Shown here piece by piece: positions 32,253-42,437 of a stretch of DNA of 42,437 nucleotides. The position numbers and the translations under genes were made by a program. The notes under the pieces were generated by a model, which had not been told where the DNA came from, did not search any database, and was given only the letters and a program-made list of their open reading frames with translations. The stretch's first letter is position 1; the number at the start of each line of letters is the position of its first letter. The stretch lies in the NCBI RefSeq assembly GCF_900115365.1, contig NZ_FOWD01000034.1, forward strand, positions 1 to 42,437, in the 5' to 3' direction. Source of the DNA: Anaerocolumna aminovalerica. Its GTDB lineage: Bacteria > Bacillota > Clostridia > Lachnospirales > Lachnospiraceae.

Positions 32253-33362
32253 ATGAAGATTGTTTGTTCCAAAGGCGACTTATTAAATAGTGTTAATATT
32301 GTATTAAAAGCAGTTCCTACAAGAACTACTATGCCTATATTAGAATGTATAGTTATTGAAGTTAAAAATGAATCCATTAAATTAATAGCAAATGATATGG
32401 AATTGGGAATTGAAACTTTAGTAAAGGGAACCATAGAAGACTCCGGAATCATAGCAATCAATGCTAAAGTTTTTTCTGAAATTGTTAGGAAACTACCGGA
32501 TAATGATGTTTCTATTGAAACAGATGCTAATAATATGGCAACTATAATATGTGAAAAATCAAAATTTACAATTTCAGGAAGAAACGCCGATGAGTTTCCA
32601 TTTTTACCTAATGTAGATAAAAAAGATCCAGTTGTTTTATCTCAATTTAATTTAAAAGAAGTGATAAGACAAACTGTATTCTCCATTTCTGATAATGAAA
32701 GCAATAAAATTATGACTGGCGAATTATTTGAAATCAATAATGATAAACTGAGAGTGATATCTTTAGACGGTCATAGAGTATCTATTAGAAAAATTATGCT
32801 AAATAATCAATATGAGCATATAAAAGTAATTGTTCCAGGGAAAACTTTAATTGAAGTAAGTAAAATTTTATCAGGTGAAGTTGCTGACGAAGTAAATATA
32901 TATTTTACAGATAAACATATAATTTTTGAATTTGATGATACCATTGTGCTATCCCGTTTAATTGAGGGAGAATATTACAAAATTGATCAGATGTTATCCA
33001 GTGATTATGAAACAAAAGTAAATATTAATAAAAAAGAGCTATTAAACTGTATTGACAGATCTACCCTTTTAGTTAAAGAAACAGATAAGAAGCCTATTAT
33101 TATTAATATTGATGATAAAAAAATGGAATTAAAAATTAATTCTGCTATTGGTTCCATGGATGAAGAAATTGACATTACAAAAGAGGGTAAAGATATACTG
33201 ATTGGATTTAATCCAAAATTTCTAATTGATGCTTTGAGAGTTATTGATGATGAAGAGGTTGACATTTACTTAATCAATCCGAAAGCACCATGTTTTATAA
33301 AAGATAAAGAAGAATCTTATATTTATTTAATTCTGCCGGTTAATTTTAATGCTGCAGTATAA
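32253..33362 (+). CDS. dnaN: DNA polymerase III beta subunit (sliding clamp)
   Basis: Ring-shaped processivity clamp that tethers polymerase to DNA. The 369 residues contain three repeated clamp domains. Typical features are the N-terminal AVPTRTTMPILECIVIEV, then FTISGRNADEFPFLP, SLDGHRVSIRK near residue 170, and a C-terminal FNPKFLIDALRVIDDEEVDIYLINPKAPCFIKDKEESYIYLILPVN. GGGAG lies 12 bases before the ATG, longer than usual, with a DnaA box between. Expected position after dnaA. Confidence 0.98.
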   Translation: MKIVCSKGDLLNSVNIVLKAVPTRTTMPILECIVIEVKNESIKLIANDMELGIETLVKGTIEDSGIIAINAKVFSEIVRKLPDNDVSIETDANNMATIICEKSKFTISGRNADEFPFLPNVDKKDPVVLSQFNLKEVIRQTVFSISDNESNKIMTGELFEINNDKLRVISLDGHRVSIRKIMLNNQYEHIKVIVPGKTLIEVSKILSGEVADEVNIYFTDKHIIFEFDDTIVLSRLIEGEYYKIDQMLSSDYETKVNINKKELLNCIDRSTLLVKETDKKPIIINIDDKKMELKINSAIGSMDEEIDITKEGKDILIGFNPKFLIDALRVIDDEEVDIYLINPKAPCFIKDKEESYIYLILPVNFNAAV

Positions 33363-33466
33363 AATTAAATAATTTTTTTTGGATTGCGAAAAGAGACATT
33401 GTTTAAAGGTTGAAAGAAAATTAATACAGAAAGAATACCACGATGTGATATGCAATGGGTGCAAAG

Positions 33467-33676
33467 ATGGAAATCATAAAATTGAGAGAAGAATATATAA
33501 AATTAGGGCAGGCCTTGAAAGCTGCTGGTCTGGTAGAATCCGGTGTAGATGCTAAATTTGTGATACAAGATGGTTTAGTAAAAGTAAACGGAAGTGTGGA
33601 ATTACAAAGAGGCAAAAAATTATACTCCGGTGATACAGTAGAGTATAATAATCAAACAATAAGAATTGAAAAATAA
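33467..33676 (+). CDS. yaaA: S4-domain RNA-binding protein YaaA
   Basis: A 69-residue S4-like RNA-binding protein that lies between dnaN and recF in most Firmicutes; it is thought to bind structured RNA, perhaps in ribosome assembly. The sequence matches the family core: YIKLGQALKAAGLVESGVDAKFVIQDG, then VKVNGSVELQRGKKLYSGDTVEY. An ATG at 33455 would add four residues. Neither start has a strong ribosome site, so I use the one nearest the family norm, MEIIKLREEYIK. Upstream, 33363-33466 is AT-rich without clear signals. Confidence 0.92.
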   Translation: MEIIKLREEYIKLGQALKAAGLVESGVDAKFVIQDGLVKVNGSVELQRGKKLYSGDTVEYNNQTIRIEK

Positions 33677-33694
33677 TAGATAGTTGGTGCATTT

Positions 33695-34783
33695 ATGTTT
33701 ATAAAATCTCTTGAACTGCAAGATTACAGAAACTATGATAGTCTTTCTATGGAATTTCATAACGGTATTAATATTTTGTATGGAGATAATGCACAGGGAA
33801 AAACTAACATTTTGGAAGCTATCTATATATCCGGAACAACAAAATCTCACAGAGGAAGCAAAGATAAAGAAATTATAAAGCTGGGCAAAGATCAGGCTCA
33901 TATCAGAACTTTTGTTGAACGGGATAATGTTCAGCACAAAATAGATATGCATTTGAAAAAAAATAAACCCAAAGGTGTAGCAATAGACGGAATACCAATT
34001 AAAAAGTCCAGTGAATTATTTGGTATTCTTAATTTAATATTTTTTTCTCCGGAAGATTTATCCATTATCAAGAATGGCCCATCGGAAAGAAGAAGATTTA
34101 TTGATTTAGAATTATGCCAATTAGATAAAGTATATCTCCATAATTTATCTAATTATAACAAAGTGATTACTCAAAGAAATAATTTATTAAAGCAAATCAG
34201 TTTTAATAACCAATTAATGGATACACTTAGTATATGGGATATTCAGCTGGTAAAATACGGAACTGAGGTAATGAAAAGAAGAGATCTTTTTTTAAGACAG
34301 TTAAATGAAATTGTCTACCACATACATAGTAAATTATCTGGTGGTAAAGAAGAATTATTTATAAAGTATGAACCTAATGTAAACGTAGAAGAGTATAGTA
34401 AAAAGTTAGGTAATTCAGTAAGCAGAGATGTGGCTCAAAAGATTACCAGTGTTGGACCTCATCGGGATGATATATGTTTCTTAATTGGTTCCATTGATAT
34501 TCGTAAATTTGGTTCCCAGGGTCAGCAAAGAACATCTGCTTTATCTTTAAAACTGGCGGAACTGGAATTAGTTAAGAATATGACTCATGATAATCCCGTT
34601 TTATTATTAGATGATGTATTGTCTGAATTAGACAGAAAGCGTCAAAATTATTTGCTTAATAGTATTCATGATATTCAAACCATTATTACTTGTACAGGTT
34701 TAGAAGAATTCATTGCAAATAGATTGAATTATGATAATATTTATAAAGTGGTAAATGGAACAGTAACAAATGAGGATAGTTAA
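33695..34783 (+). CDS. recF: DNA replication and repair protein RecF
   Basis: SMC-like ATPase that loads RecA at single-strand gaps with RecO and RecR. The 362 residues begin MFIKSLELQDYRNYDSLSMEF. Walker A is LYGDNAQGKTNILEAIYI near residue 30-37; the ABC signature is FGSQGQQRTSALSLKLAELEL near residue 275, and Walker B is NPVLLLDDVLSELDRKRQ near 305. It starts 18 bases after yaaA and ends 25 bases before gyrB. The remB (DUF370) gene that lies between recF and gyrB in Bacillus is absent. Confidence 0.98.
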   Translation: MFIKSLELQDYRNYDSLSMEFHNGINILYGDNAQGKTNILEAIYISGTTKSHRGSKDKEIIKLGKDQAHIRTFVERDNVQHKIDMHLKKNKPKGVAIDGIPIKKSSELFGILNLIFFSPEDLSIIKNGPSERRRFIDLELCQLDKVYLHNLSNYNKVITQRNNLLKQISFNNQLMDTLSIWDIQLVKYGTEVMKRRDLFLRQLNEIVYHIHSKLSGGKEELFIKYEPNVNVEEYSKKLGNSVSRDVAQKITSVGPHRDDICFLIGSIDIRKFGSQGQQRTSALSLKLAELELVKNMTHDNPVLLLDDVLSELDRKRQNYLLNSIHDIQTIITCTGLEEFIANRLNYDNIYKVVNGTVTNEDS

Positions 34784-34790
34784 TCCATAG

Positions 34791-36719
<1,929 letters not shown>

Positions 36720-36842
36720 CTTCAATATAGTCTCAGTTTGTTGATAAAAGTTATGTTTTTAGATATATATGTGAATTAAATTAACGTGTAAAACATCATA
36801 TTTGTAAAATGCAGTAAAAATCGAAAAATTTCAAAAAAATCT

Positions 36843-36867
36843 CCATCTTCGCCTTCGGCGAAGATGG
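36843..36867 (+). promoter_or_regulatory. Perfect 11-bp hairpin between gyrB and gyrA
   Basis: CCATCTTCGCC (36843-36853), TTC, then GGCGAAGATGG (36857-36867), in the 195-base gyrB-gyrA gap. It is much more GC-rich than its surroundings and lacks a proper T-run on the plus strand, so it looks more like an attenuating or RNA-processing hairpin than a strong terminator. It ends 47 bases before the gyrA start. Confidence 0.6.
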
Positions 36868-36914
36868 TTTATAAGACAAACAAGTTTGACGATTGGATAG
36901 ATGGAGGAAAATAA

Positions 36915-39518
36915 ATGGACGAGAAAATCTTTGACAAAGTTCATGAGGTTGATCTGAAGAAGACAATGGAAACATCTTATATTGATTATGCCATGTCAGT
37001 TATCGCGGCCCGTGCACTTCCCGATGTAAGAGATGGTCTGAAACCGGTACAAAGAAGAATATTATATGCAATGATAGAATTAAACAATGGTCCTGACAAG
37101 CCACACCGTAAATGTGCGCGTATTGTCGGTGATACAATGGGTAAATACCACCCTCATGGTGATAGTTCTATTTACGAAGCATTGGTAAAATTAGCACAGG
37201 ATTTCTCAACAAGATATCCATTAATAGATGGTCACGGCAATTTTGGTTCTGTTGATGGTGATGGAGCTGCGGCTATGCGTTATACGGAAGCCCGCTTAAG
37301 CAAAATATCTATGGAGATGCTGTCTGATATTAACAAGGATACCGTAGATTTTACTCCTAACTTTGATGAAACAGAGAAAGAACCAAGAGTACTTCCATCC
37401 AGATATCCCAATCTTTTAGTTAATGGTACTTCCGGTATTGCAGTTGGTATGGCAACTAACATTCCTCCCCATAACTTAAGGGAGATTAGTAATGCTGTCT
37501 TAAAATTAATTGATAACCGTATTGATGAAGACAGAGATACTTCCATGGAAGAACTATTAGAAATTGTAAAAGGACCGGATTTTCCAACTGGTGCTACTAT
37601 TTTAGGAACCAGGGGAATTGAAGAGGCATATCGTACCGGACGTGGAAAAATTAAAGTACGCGCGGTTACGGATATTGAAGCAATGCCAAATGGTAAAAAT
37701 CGTATTATTGTAACGGAATTACCATACATGGTTAATAAAGCAAGATTAATCGAAAAAATTGCTGAACTGATTAAAGATAAAAAAATAGATGGAATTACAG
37801 AATTAAGAGATGAATCCGATCGTACCGGTATGAGAATCTGTATTGAGCTTCGCCGGGATGTTAATGCAAATGTAATATTAAATCAATTATATAAACATAC
37901 TCAGATGCAGGATACTTTCGGCGTTATTATGCTGGCTTTAGTCAACAATGAACCAAGGGTTCTAAATCTGCATGAAATGCTAAAATATTATATACAGCAC
38001 CAGGAAGAAGTTGTAACAAGAAGAACCCAGTACGATTTAAATAAAGCAGAAGAAAGAGCCCATATATTACAAGGCTTACTAATTGCATTAGATAATATTG
38101 ATGAAGTTATTAATATTATAAGATCATCTCAAAATGGTAGTATAGCAAAGACCAGATTAATTGAGAGATTTGCCTTGTCAGATGCCCAGGCTCAGGCAAT
38201 TATTGATATGAGACTTCGTGCTTTAACAGGTCTTGAAAGAGAAAAACTGGAAAACGAGTTTGCAGAATTGACTGCAAAAATTGCGGAATACAAAGCTATC
38301 TTAGCCGATATTAAAAAATTACTTGGAGTAATTAAGGATGAGCTTATTATTATTCGGGATAAATACGGTGATGACAGAAGAACTGATATTGGATTTGATG
38401 AGTATGATATTTCCATGGAGGATTTAATTCCAAATGAAAATACAGTTATCGCAATGACACGATTAGGCTACATAAAGAGAATGACTGTGGATAATTTTAA
38501 GAGCCAGCATCGTGGCGGTAAAGGTATTAAGGGAATGCATACCATTGATGAAGACTTTATTGAAGAATTATTAATGACTTCAACCCATCATTATATCATG
38601 TTCTTTACCAACAAAGGCCGTGTATACCGTCTGAAAGCATATGAAATTCCTGAGTCCGGCAGAACTGCCAGAGGAACAGCAATTATTAACCTTCTTCAGT
38701 TAGTACCGGAAGAAAGAATAACAGCTATTATACCATTGAAAGAATATCAGGAAAATAAATTCTTATTTATGGCCACAAGAAAAGGTATCGTGAAAAAGAC
38801 ACCGATTAAAGATTATGAAAATATTCGTAAATCAGGATTACAGGCAATTAATCTAAGAGAAGATGATGAATTAATTGAAGTAAAAGCAACCAATAATCAA
38901 AAAGATATTATTTTAGTTACAAAACACGGGCAATGCATCCGCTTTAACGAAAGAGATGTAAGAGCAACGGGACGTACTTCCATGGGCGTAATCGGTATGA
39001 ATCTGGAAGATAATGATGAAATCATTGGAATGCAGATTAATACACAAGGAGAATACCTGCTGTTTGTATCGGAATATGGTATGGGCAAACGTACTATGAT
39101 TGATGAGTTCTCGGTACAAAGAAGAGGTGGAAAAGGCGTTAAGTGCTATAAGATTACGGAAAAAACAGGTTATGTCGTGGGTGTAAAAGCAGTAAGTGAT
39201 GATAACGAAATTATGATCATTACCACGGAAGGTATTATAATCCGTTTAATGATAAATGATATTTCAAATTTAGGAAGAATTACTTCCGGTGTTAAACTAA
39301 TTAATATGGACAATGATATTAAAGTTGCAAGCATTGCCAAAGTCAAAGAAAGCAATGAACAAAAATCAGATGAAGAAGTAATCAAACAATTGGAGCAAGA
39401 ACTGGAAGAGTCTGAAATTGCAGGTGAAAGTATACCGGAAGAAGATTATGATTTTGAAGAGACAGATGATGAAATATTAAACGAAGATGAAAAATCTGAT
39501 GAGGGCGAAAACATTTAA
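36915..39518 (+). CDS. gyrA: DNA gyrase subunit A
   Basis: DNA-cleaving subunit of gyrase. The 867 residues begin with the breakage-reunion domain: [29 protein letters not shown], then [19 protein letters not shown], and [10 protein letters not shown] with the active-site Tyr. The quinolone-resistance region carries Ser and Glu at the two usual positions (GDSSIYE), so no typical resistance change is visible. The C-terminal beta-pinwheel contains the GyrA box [11 protein letters not shown], which marks true gyrase rather than topoisomerase IV. The last 55 residues are strongly acidic. GGAGG precedes the ATG. Confidence 0.99.
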   Translation: MDEKIFDKVHEVDLKKTMETSYIDYAMSVIAARALPDVRDGLKPVQRRILYAMIELNNGPDKPHRKCARIVGDTMGKYHPHGDSSIYEALVKLAQDFSTRYPLIDGHGNFGSVDGDGAAAMRYTEARLSKISMEMLSDINKDTVDFTPNFDETEKEPRVLPSRYPNLLVNGTSGIAVGMATNIPPHNLREISNAVLKLIDNRIDEDRDTSMEELLEIVKGPDFPTGATILGTRGIEEAYRTGRGKIKVRAVTDIEAMPNGKNRIIVTELPYMVNKARLIEKIAELIKDKKIDGITELRDESDRTGMRICIELRRDVNANVILNQLYKHTQMQDTFGVIMLALVNNEPRVLNLHEMLKYYIQHQEEVVTRRTQYDLNKAEERAHILQGLLIALDNIDEVINIIRSSQNGSIAKTRLIERFALSDAQAQAIIDMRLRALTGLEREKLENEFAELTAKIAEYKAILADIKKLLGVIKDELIIIRDKYGDDRRTDIGFDEYDISMEDLIPNENTVIAMTRLGYIKRMTVDNFKSQHRGGKGIKGMHTIDEDFIEELLMTSTHHYIMFFTNKGRVYRLKAYEIPESGRTARGTAIINLLQLVPEERITAIIPLKEYQENKFLFMATRKGIVKKTPIKDYENIRKSGLQAINLREDDELIEVKATNNQKDIILVTKHGQCIRFNERDVRATGRTSMGVIGMNLEDNDEIIGMQINTQGEYLLFVSEYGMGKRTMIDEFSVQRRGGKGVKCYKITEKTGYVVGVKAVSDDNEIMIITTEGIIIRLMINDISNLGRITSGVKLINMDNDIKVASIAKVKESNEQKSDEEVIKQLEQELEESEIAGESIPEEDYDFEETDDEILNEDEKSDEGENI

Positions 39519-39598
39519 TTTAAATTTAATCTCTGTTCTAGAAAATAATAATTAATCCATACTCTTTAAAATATTTTTATGGATTTAAGTCAATAGTT

Positions 39599-39630
39599 GA
39601 GGTGGGAATTCTTAGAATTCCACCTCTTTA
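39599..39630 (+). terminator. Intrinsic terminator after gyrA
   Basis: GAGGTGGGAATTC, TTA, GAATTCCACCTC forms a 12-bp stem with one bulged G, followed by TTTATTG. It begins 80 bases after the gyrA stop. Confidence 0.85.
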
Positions 39631-39983
39631 TTGTATTTGTGGATTATTAAAGAATAATACAGCTATTGTGTTAATGGAAGATTATTCGAATATACACTGT
39701 TTTATTAGTAAAATACTATTGAAGAATATTACATTAGTAGAGGATTATAAAAAATATAAGCTTATTATTTGTTAGTAAATGCACATAAAAGTGTATAAAA
39801 TTAAAAAAATATAGAGTTTTGTGGATATACAATAATAAAAATAGGGATAAGGTAAATAAGACTTAATATTAGAGTATTTTAGAATGGAAAACTAATTTGC
39901 ATAATAATAAATATTAATAACCAATATTTATTTACAGAAATGGATGGAAATAGTATTATGTATTTAAGAAAATTTCTGCAGCC
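39631..39983 (+). other. AT-rich intergenic region upstream of fumarase
   Basis: No gene is seen. The stretch is over 75 percent A+T with no clear promoter; TATAAA near 39798 has only a poorly spaced -35 candidate (TTGTTA or TTAGTA). Two DnaA-box-like TTGTGGAT sequences are present, near 39647 and 39820, but without the last bases of the consensus. Confidence 0.45.
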
Positions 39984-40093
39984 ATAAAGGATGGGAAAAT
40001 AGGTTGAAAAAACTTTTACAACCTACAATTTGTGGAATCCACAAAATATCCATCGTTATTAAAAGGCGCTAAAGCGCTGGAATTGAGGTTAGG
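39984..40093 (+). repeat. Modular hairpin leader, copy D (before fumarase alpha)
   Basis: Begins ATAAAGGATGGG, like the ATAAAGGAG that begins copy A. Hairpin 1 pairs TAGGTTG (40000-40006) with CAACCTA (40019-40025) and inner A/T pairs. Hairpin 2 is TTTGTGG (40029-40035) with CCACAAA (40039-40045). The GCGC module is GCGC-TAAA-GCGC (40066-40077), followed by GGAATTGAGGTTAGG up to the ATG; GAGG is the ribosome site. A TTG-AAA-AAA frame from 40004 gives 22 codons and stops at the TAA in the GCGC hairpin loop. AACCTACAATT (40020-40030) can also pair with AATTGAGGTT (40081-40090), hiding the ribosome site. Confidence 0.75.
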
Positions 40094-40936
40094 ATGAGAA
40101 CTATAAACACTGATACAATAACAGCAAACATAAAGGAAATGTGTGTTGAGGCCAATTATCAATTATCTGAGGATATGAAATGCGGTATCCATAAAGCCTA
40201 TGATTCAGAATGTTCTTTTTTAGGAAAACAAATACTGGGCCAATTAAAAGAAAATATGGAAATTGCTAAAACAGAAAATATTCCAATATGTCAGGATACC
40301 GGAATGGCAGTTGTATTTATTAAATTAGGGCAGGATGTACATGTAGAAGGAGTATCATTAGAACAGGCAATCAACCAAGGAATAAGAGAAGGATATAAGG
40401 AAGGTTATTTAAGAAAATCCATAGTAGGAGATCCCCTGATCAGAAAAAATACGAATGATAATACTCCGGGTGTAATCCACTATGAGATAATTCAAGGTGA
40501 CAAAATGGAAATTACAGTAGCTCCAAAGGGATTTGGCAGTGAAAATATGAGTAGAATATTTATGCTTAAACCTGCTGATGGCGCAGAAGGGGTTAAGAAT
40601 GCAGTTTTAGAAACTGTAAAATTAGCAGGGCCTAATGCTTGTCCTCCAATGATAGTAGGTGTTGGTATTGGAGGGGATTTTGAAAAGTGTGCTATACTTG
40701 CTAAGAAAGCATTAACAAGAAATATTAACGAATATTCAGAAATTGACCATATAAAAAATCTTGAAATAGAATTATTGGATCAAATTAATAAATTAGGTAT
40801 TGGGCCGGCAGGACTTGGGGGAACCAATACAGCCTTAGGGGTAAATATTGAAACCTATCCTACCCATATTGCCGGATTACCGGTAGCCGTTAATATTTGC
40901 TGTCATGTTAACCGTCATATAACAAGAATAATTTAA
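40094..40936 (+). CDS. Class I fumarate hydratase, alpha subunit
   Basis: Iron-sulfur hydro-lyase subunit; with the beta subunit it converts malate and fumarate. The 280 residues match the alpha part of two-subunit anaerobic enzymes. The three cysteines expected to ligate the [4Fe-4S] cluster appear in ENIPICQDTGMAVVF near residue 65, KLAGPNACPPMIVGVG near residue 183 and VAVNICCHVNRH near residue 268. GIGPAGLGGTNTALGV is another family signature. The related tartrate dehydratase cannot be fully excluded by eye, although fumarase is more common in this lineage. The start follows leader copy D. Confidence 0.92.
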   Translation: MRTINTDTITANIKEMCVEANYQLSEDMKCGIHKAYDSECSFLGKQILGQLKENMEIAKTENIPICQDTGMAVVFIKLGQDVHVEGVSLEQAINQGIREGYKEGYLRKSIVGDPLIRKNTNDNTPGVIHYEIIQGDKMEITVAPKGFGSENMSRIFMLKPADGAEGVKNAVLETVKLAGPNACPPMIVGVGIGGDFEKCAILAKKALTRNINEYSEIDHIKNLEIELLDQINKLGIGPAGLGGTNTALGVNIETYPTHIAGLPVAVNICCHVNRHITRII

Positions 40937-41074
40937 AAGGTACAAGATAAGTAAAGAAGGTAATTAAAAAAATGATATTTATCAAGAAAACTTTATCAAA
41001 AAGAATATTTTATCAACATATTTAAGAAAAAGTAATAGTAATTGTGGATAATAGATTTATTTTGGAGGCGGGAC

Positions 41075-41623
41075 GTGGATAAGTATATTACAACACCATT
41101 AAATATAACTGCAATAAATAATTTAAATGCCGGTGATTATGTATATATTACCGGAACTATATATAGTGCCAGAGATGCTGCTCATAAAAGAATGTATGAA
41201 AGTATATTGAAAGGTGAAGAAATACCCTTTGATCTTAAAAATAGTATAGTATATTATCTTGGTCCTACTCCTGAAAGAGAAGGCCAGGTTATTGGATCGG
41301 CAGGTCCTACTACAAGCAGCCGAATGGATAAGTATACTCCATTGTTAATGGAGCATGGTTTAAAAGGAATGATAGGAAAAGGCAAAAGAAGTGTGGAAGT
41401 TATAGACAGCATTATAAAACACAAAGGAGTATATTTAGCAGCAGTAGGTGGCGCAGGAGCATTATTATCAAAAAAGATTATTCGTTCAAAAATAATCGGA
41501 TATGAGGATTTAGGTACAGAAGCTATCAGAGAAATGTATGTAGAAAATTTTCCAACTATCGTAGTAGTAGATAGTAAAGGGAATAATTTATACGAAACAG
41601 CAGTAAAAGAATTTTCCTGCTAA
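41075..41623 (+). CDS. Class I fumarate hydratase, beta subunit
   Basis: Small subunit of the same Fe-S hydro-lyase, 182 residues. The family pattern is clear: NLNAGDYVYITGTIYSARDAAHKRM, then IVYYLGPTPEREGQVIGSAGPTTSSRMDKYTP, GLKGMIGKGKR and YLAAVGGAGALLSKKI. The frame begins at a TTG at 41042, but GGAGG lies six bases before the GTG at 41075 (VDKYITTPLN), which gives the normal length. 138 bases of AT-rich DNA separate it from the alpha gene, so the two are probably co-transcribed but not tightly coupled. Confidence 0.93.
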   Translation: MDKYITTPLNITAINNLNAGDYVYITGTIYSARDAAHKRMYESILKGEEIPFDLKNSIVYYLGPTPEREGQVIGSAGPTTSSRMDKYTPLLMEHGLKGMIGKGKRSVEVIDSIIKHKGVYLAAVGGAGALLSKKIIRSKIIGYEDLGTEAIREMYVENFPTIVVVDSKGNNLYETAVKEFSC

Positions 41624-41777
41624 TGATTTTAGTATTAAGACTTAATAATTTTAAGAATATATATTCCATATTATTGTAATAATATAATAGAATGGAAATA
41701 CCAACTCTAATATTATGCCTTAAATCTGTTTATATGCATGAAAGAACAGAAAAAAGTAAAATAGTTTCAGAAAGTTG

Positions 41778-41806
41778 TTGACAAATGTTTTTTCATTTGC
41801 TATACT
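41778..41806 (+). promoter_or_regulatory. Promoter of tRNA-Ser
   Basis: TTGACA (41778-41783), 17 bases, TATACT (41801-41806). The transcript would begin near 41814 and form at once a 6-bp hairpin CTGACG-GGAA-CGTCAG (41818-41833). Confidence 0.88.
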
Positions 41807-41870
41807 AACTAATGCGTCTGACGGGAACGTCAGTAAGCTAATTAAATATGTGAATGATAATTCAGATATT

Positions 41871-41958
41871 GGAGAAATACTCAAGAGGCTGAAGAGGCGC
41901 CCCTGCTAAGGGTGTAGGTCGCTCACGCGGCGCGAGGGTTCAAATCCCTCTTTCTCCG
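41871..41958 (+). tRNA. tRNA-Ser, anticodon GCT
   Basis: An 88-base class II tRNA. The acceptor arms GGAGAAA and TTTCTCC pair fully, the anticodon loop is CTGCTAA in the arm CCC/GGG region, the long variable arm characteristic of serine tRNA is TCGCTCACGCGGCGCGA-like, and the T arm is GAGGGTTCAAATCCCTC. The discriminator is G, as usual for serine. CCA is not encoded. A run of T residues follows and may end transcription, although the rRNA operon has its own promoter just downstream. Confidence 0.96.
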
Positions 41959-42049
41959 TTTTGTTTTTTTCACATATTAAATAGTACGAAAACATCTAAT
42001 GAATAAGGATGCATTTGATACTAAAAAAATAAAATAATTAAAAAAGTGC

Positions 42050-42078
42050 TTGACATTCCAACACTCGCATGATAGAAT
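42050..42078 (+). promoter_or_regulatory. rRNA operon promoter
   Basis: TTGACA (42050-42055), 17 bases, TAGAAT (42073-42078). The transcript start would be near 42086, where a hairpin GCTGAC (42086-42091) with GTCAGC (42105-42110) begins. The pre-16S leader is about 255 bases and contains further short AT-rich stem-loops. Confidence 0.88.
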
Positions 42079-42342
42079 AGTTTCTGCTGACGTGAGGACA
42101 GGTAGTCAGCAAAAAACCTTGAACATTGATAACTGAACAGTGAAACAACCCTGAAAATTCTAATAAAATTTTCATATTATAGAAAAGCATTGAACTTGAT
42201 TCAATGACTGATTTATAACGAACCGTATCTATTTGTTATAGGTACAACCTTAAAAACAGTAATGAATTAATAATTCATTGGATTTAACGTTTGTTTTAAT
42301 TCTTAAAACAAGCCAATGTTAATTCTGAACGATTAAACTTTA

Positions 42343-42437
<95 letters not shown>

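Noticed and set aside
33380-33440. AAAGGTTGAAAGAAAA before yaaA as a fifth hairpin leader.
   Set aside because: The complementary arm and the ribosome-site hairpin are missing.
39640-39840. A second origin or DnaA-box cluster after gyrA.
   Set aside because: Only two incomplete TTGTGGAT words in very AT-rich DNA; no full boxes.

Overview
The window reads as an AT-rich chromosome segment from a low-GC Firmicute, most likely a member of the Lachnospiraceae (Clostridium cluster XIVa-like). The evidence is the 16S rRNA 5' end, the classic Firmicute oriC gene order, a DUF3881-type protein (to my knowledge found mainly in Lachnospiraceae), a bacterial V-type ATPase and strong Shine-Dalgarno sequences. 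The left edge lies inside an IS30-family element and the right edge inside a 16S rRNA gene. Both are multicopy sequences, so the window is probably a whole assembly contig.

Layout. 1-1.24 kb: IS30-family insertion sequence. 1.3-2.7 kb (minus strand): thioredoxin, a 54-residue cysteine-rich protein, and trmB. 3.0-11.9 kb (plus): a nine-gene V-type ATPase operon in the order G/H-C-I-K-F-E-A-B-D, with a strong terminator. 12.2-13.7 kb (plus): a DacF-type D,D-carboxypeptidase with its own promoter. 13.8-17.2 kb (minus): a SAM methyltransferase, tRNA-Arg(CCT), a DUF3881 protein and an HD-GYP protein. 17.5-19.7 kb (minus): DUF4446-parB-parA with two parS sites. 20.0-22.4 kb (minus): a DegS/DegU-like two-component pair and a GNAT acetyltransferase, followed by a 250-bp nested palindrome. 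23.0-30.1 kb (minus): rpmH-rnpA-yidD-yidC-jag-mnmE-mnmG-rsmG. 30.1-30.6 kb: oriC with DnaA boxes. 30.6-39.5 kb (plus): dnaA-dnaN-S4 protein-recF-gyrB-gyrA. 40.1-41.6 kb: two-subunit class I fumarase. 41.9 kb onward: tRNA-Ser(GCT) and the start of an rRNA operon.

Genes on both sides of oriC are transcribed away from it. The exception is the V-ATPase/carboxypeptidase block, which would face a fork leaving this origin head-on. The block next to oriC covers replication initiation, sliding clamp, gyrase, chromosome segregation, membrane-protein insertion, RNase P and tRNA/rRNA modification.

The least explained signal is a family of modular multi-hairpin leaders that end exactly at start codons and supply the ribosome-binding site. 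There are four copies, before V-ATPase subunits C and F, the carboxypeptidase, and fumarase alpha. Each starts with a GTTGAAAAA hairpin whose 5' arm contains TTG-AAA-AA, the start of a possible short leader peptide. A fifth, different leader before V-ATPase subunit A can fold into a four-way junction with no unpaired bases between helices, and a 37-codon reading frame crosses it. I do not recognise either as a described element.
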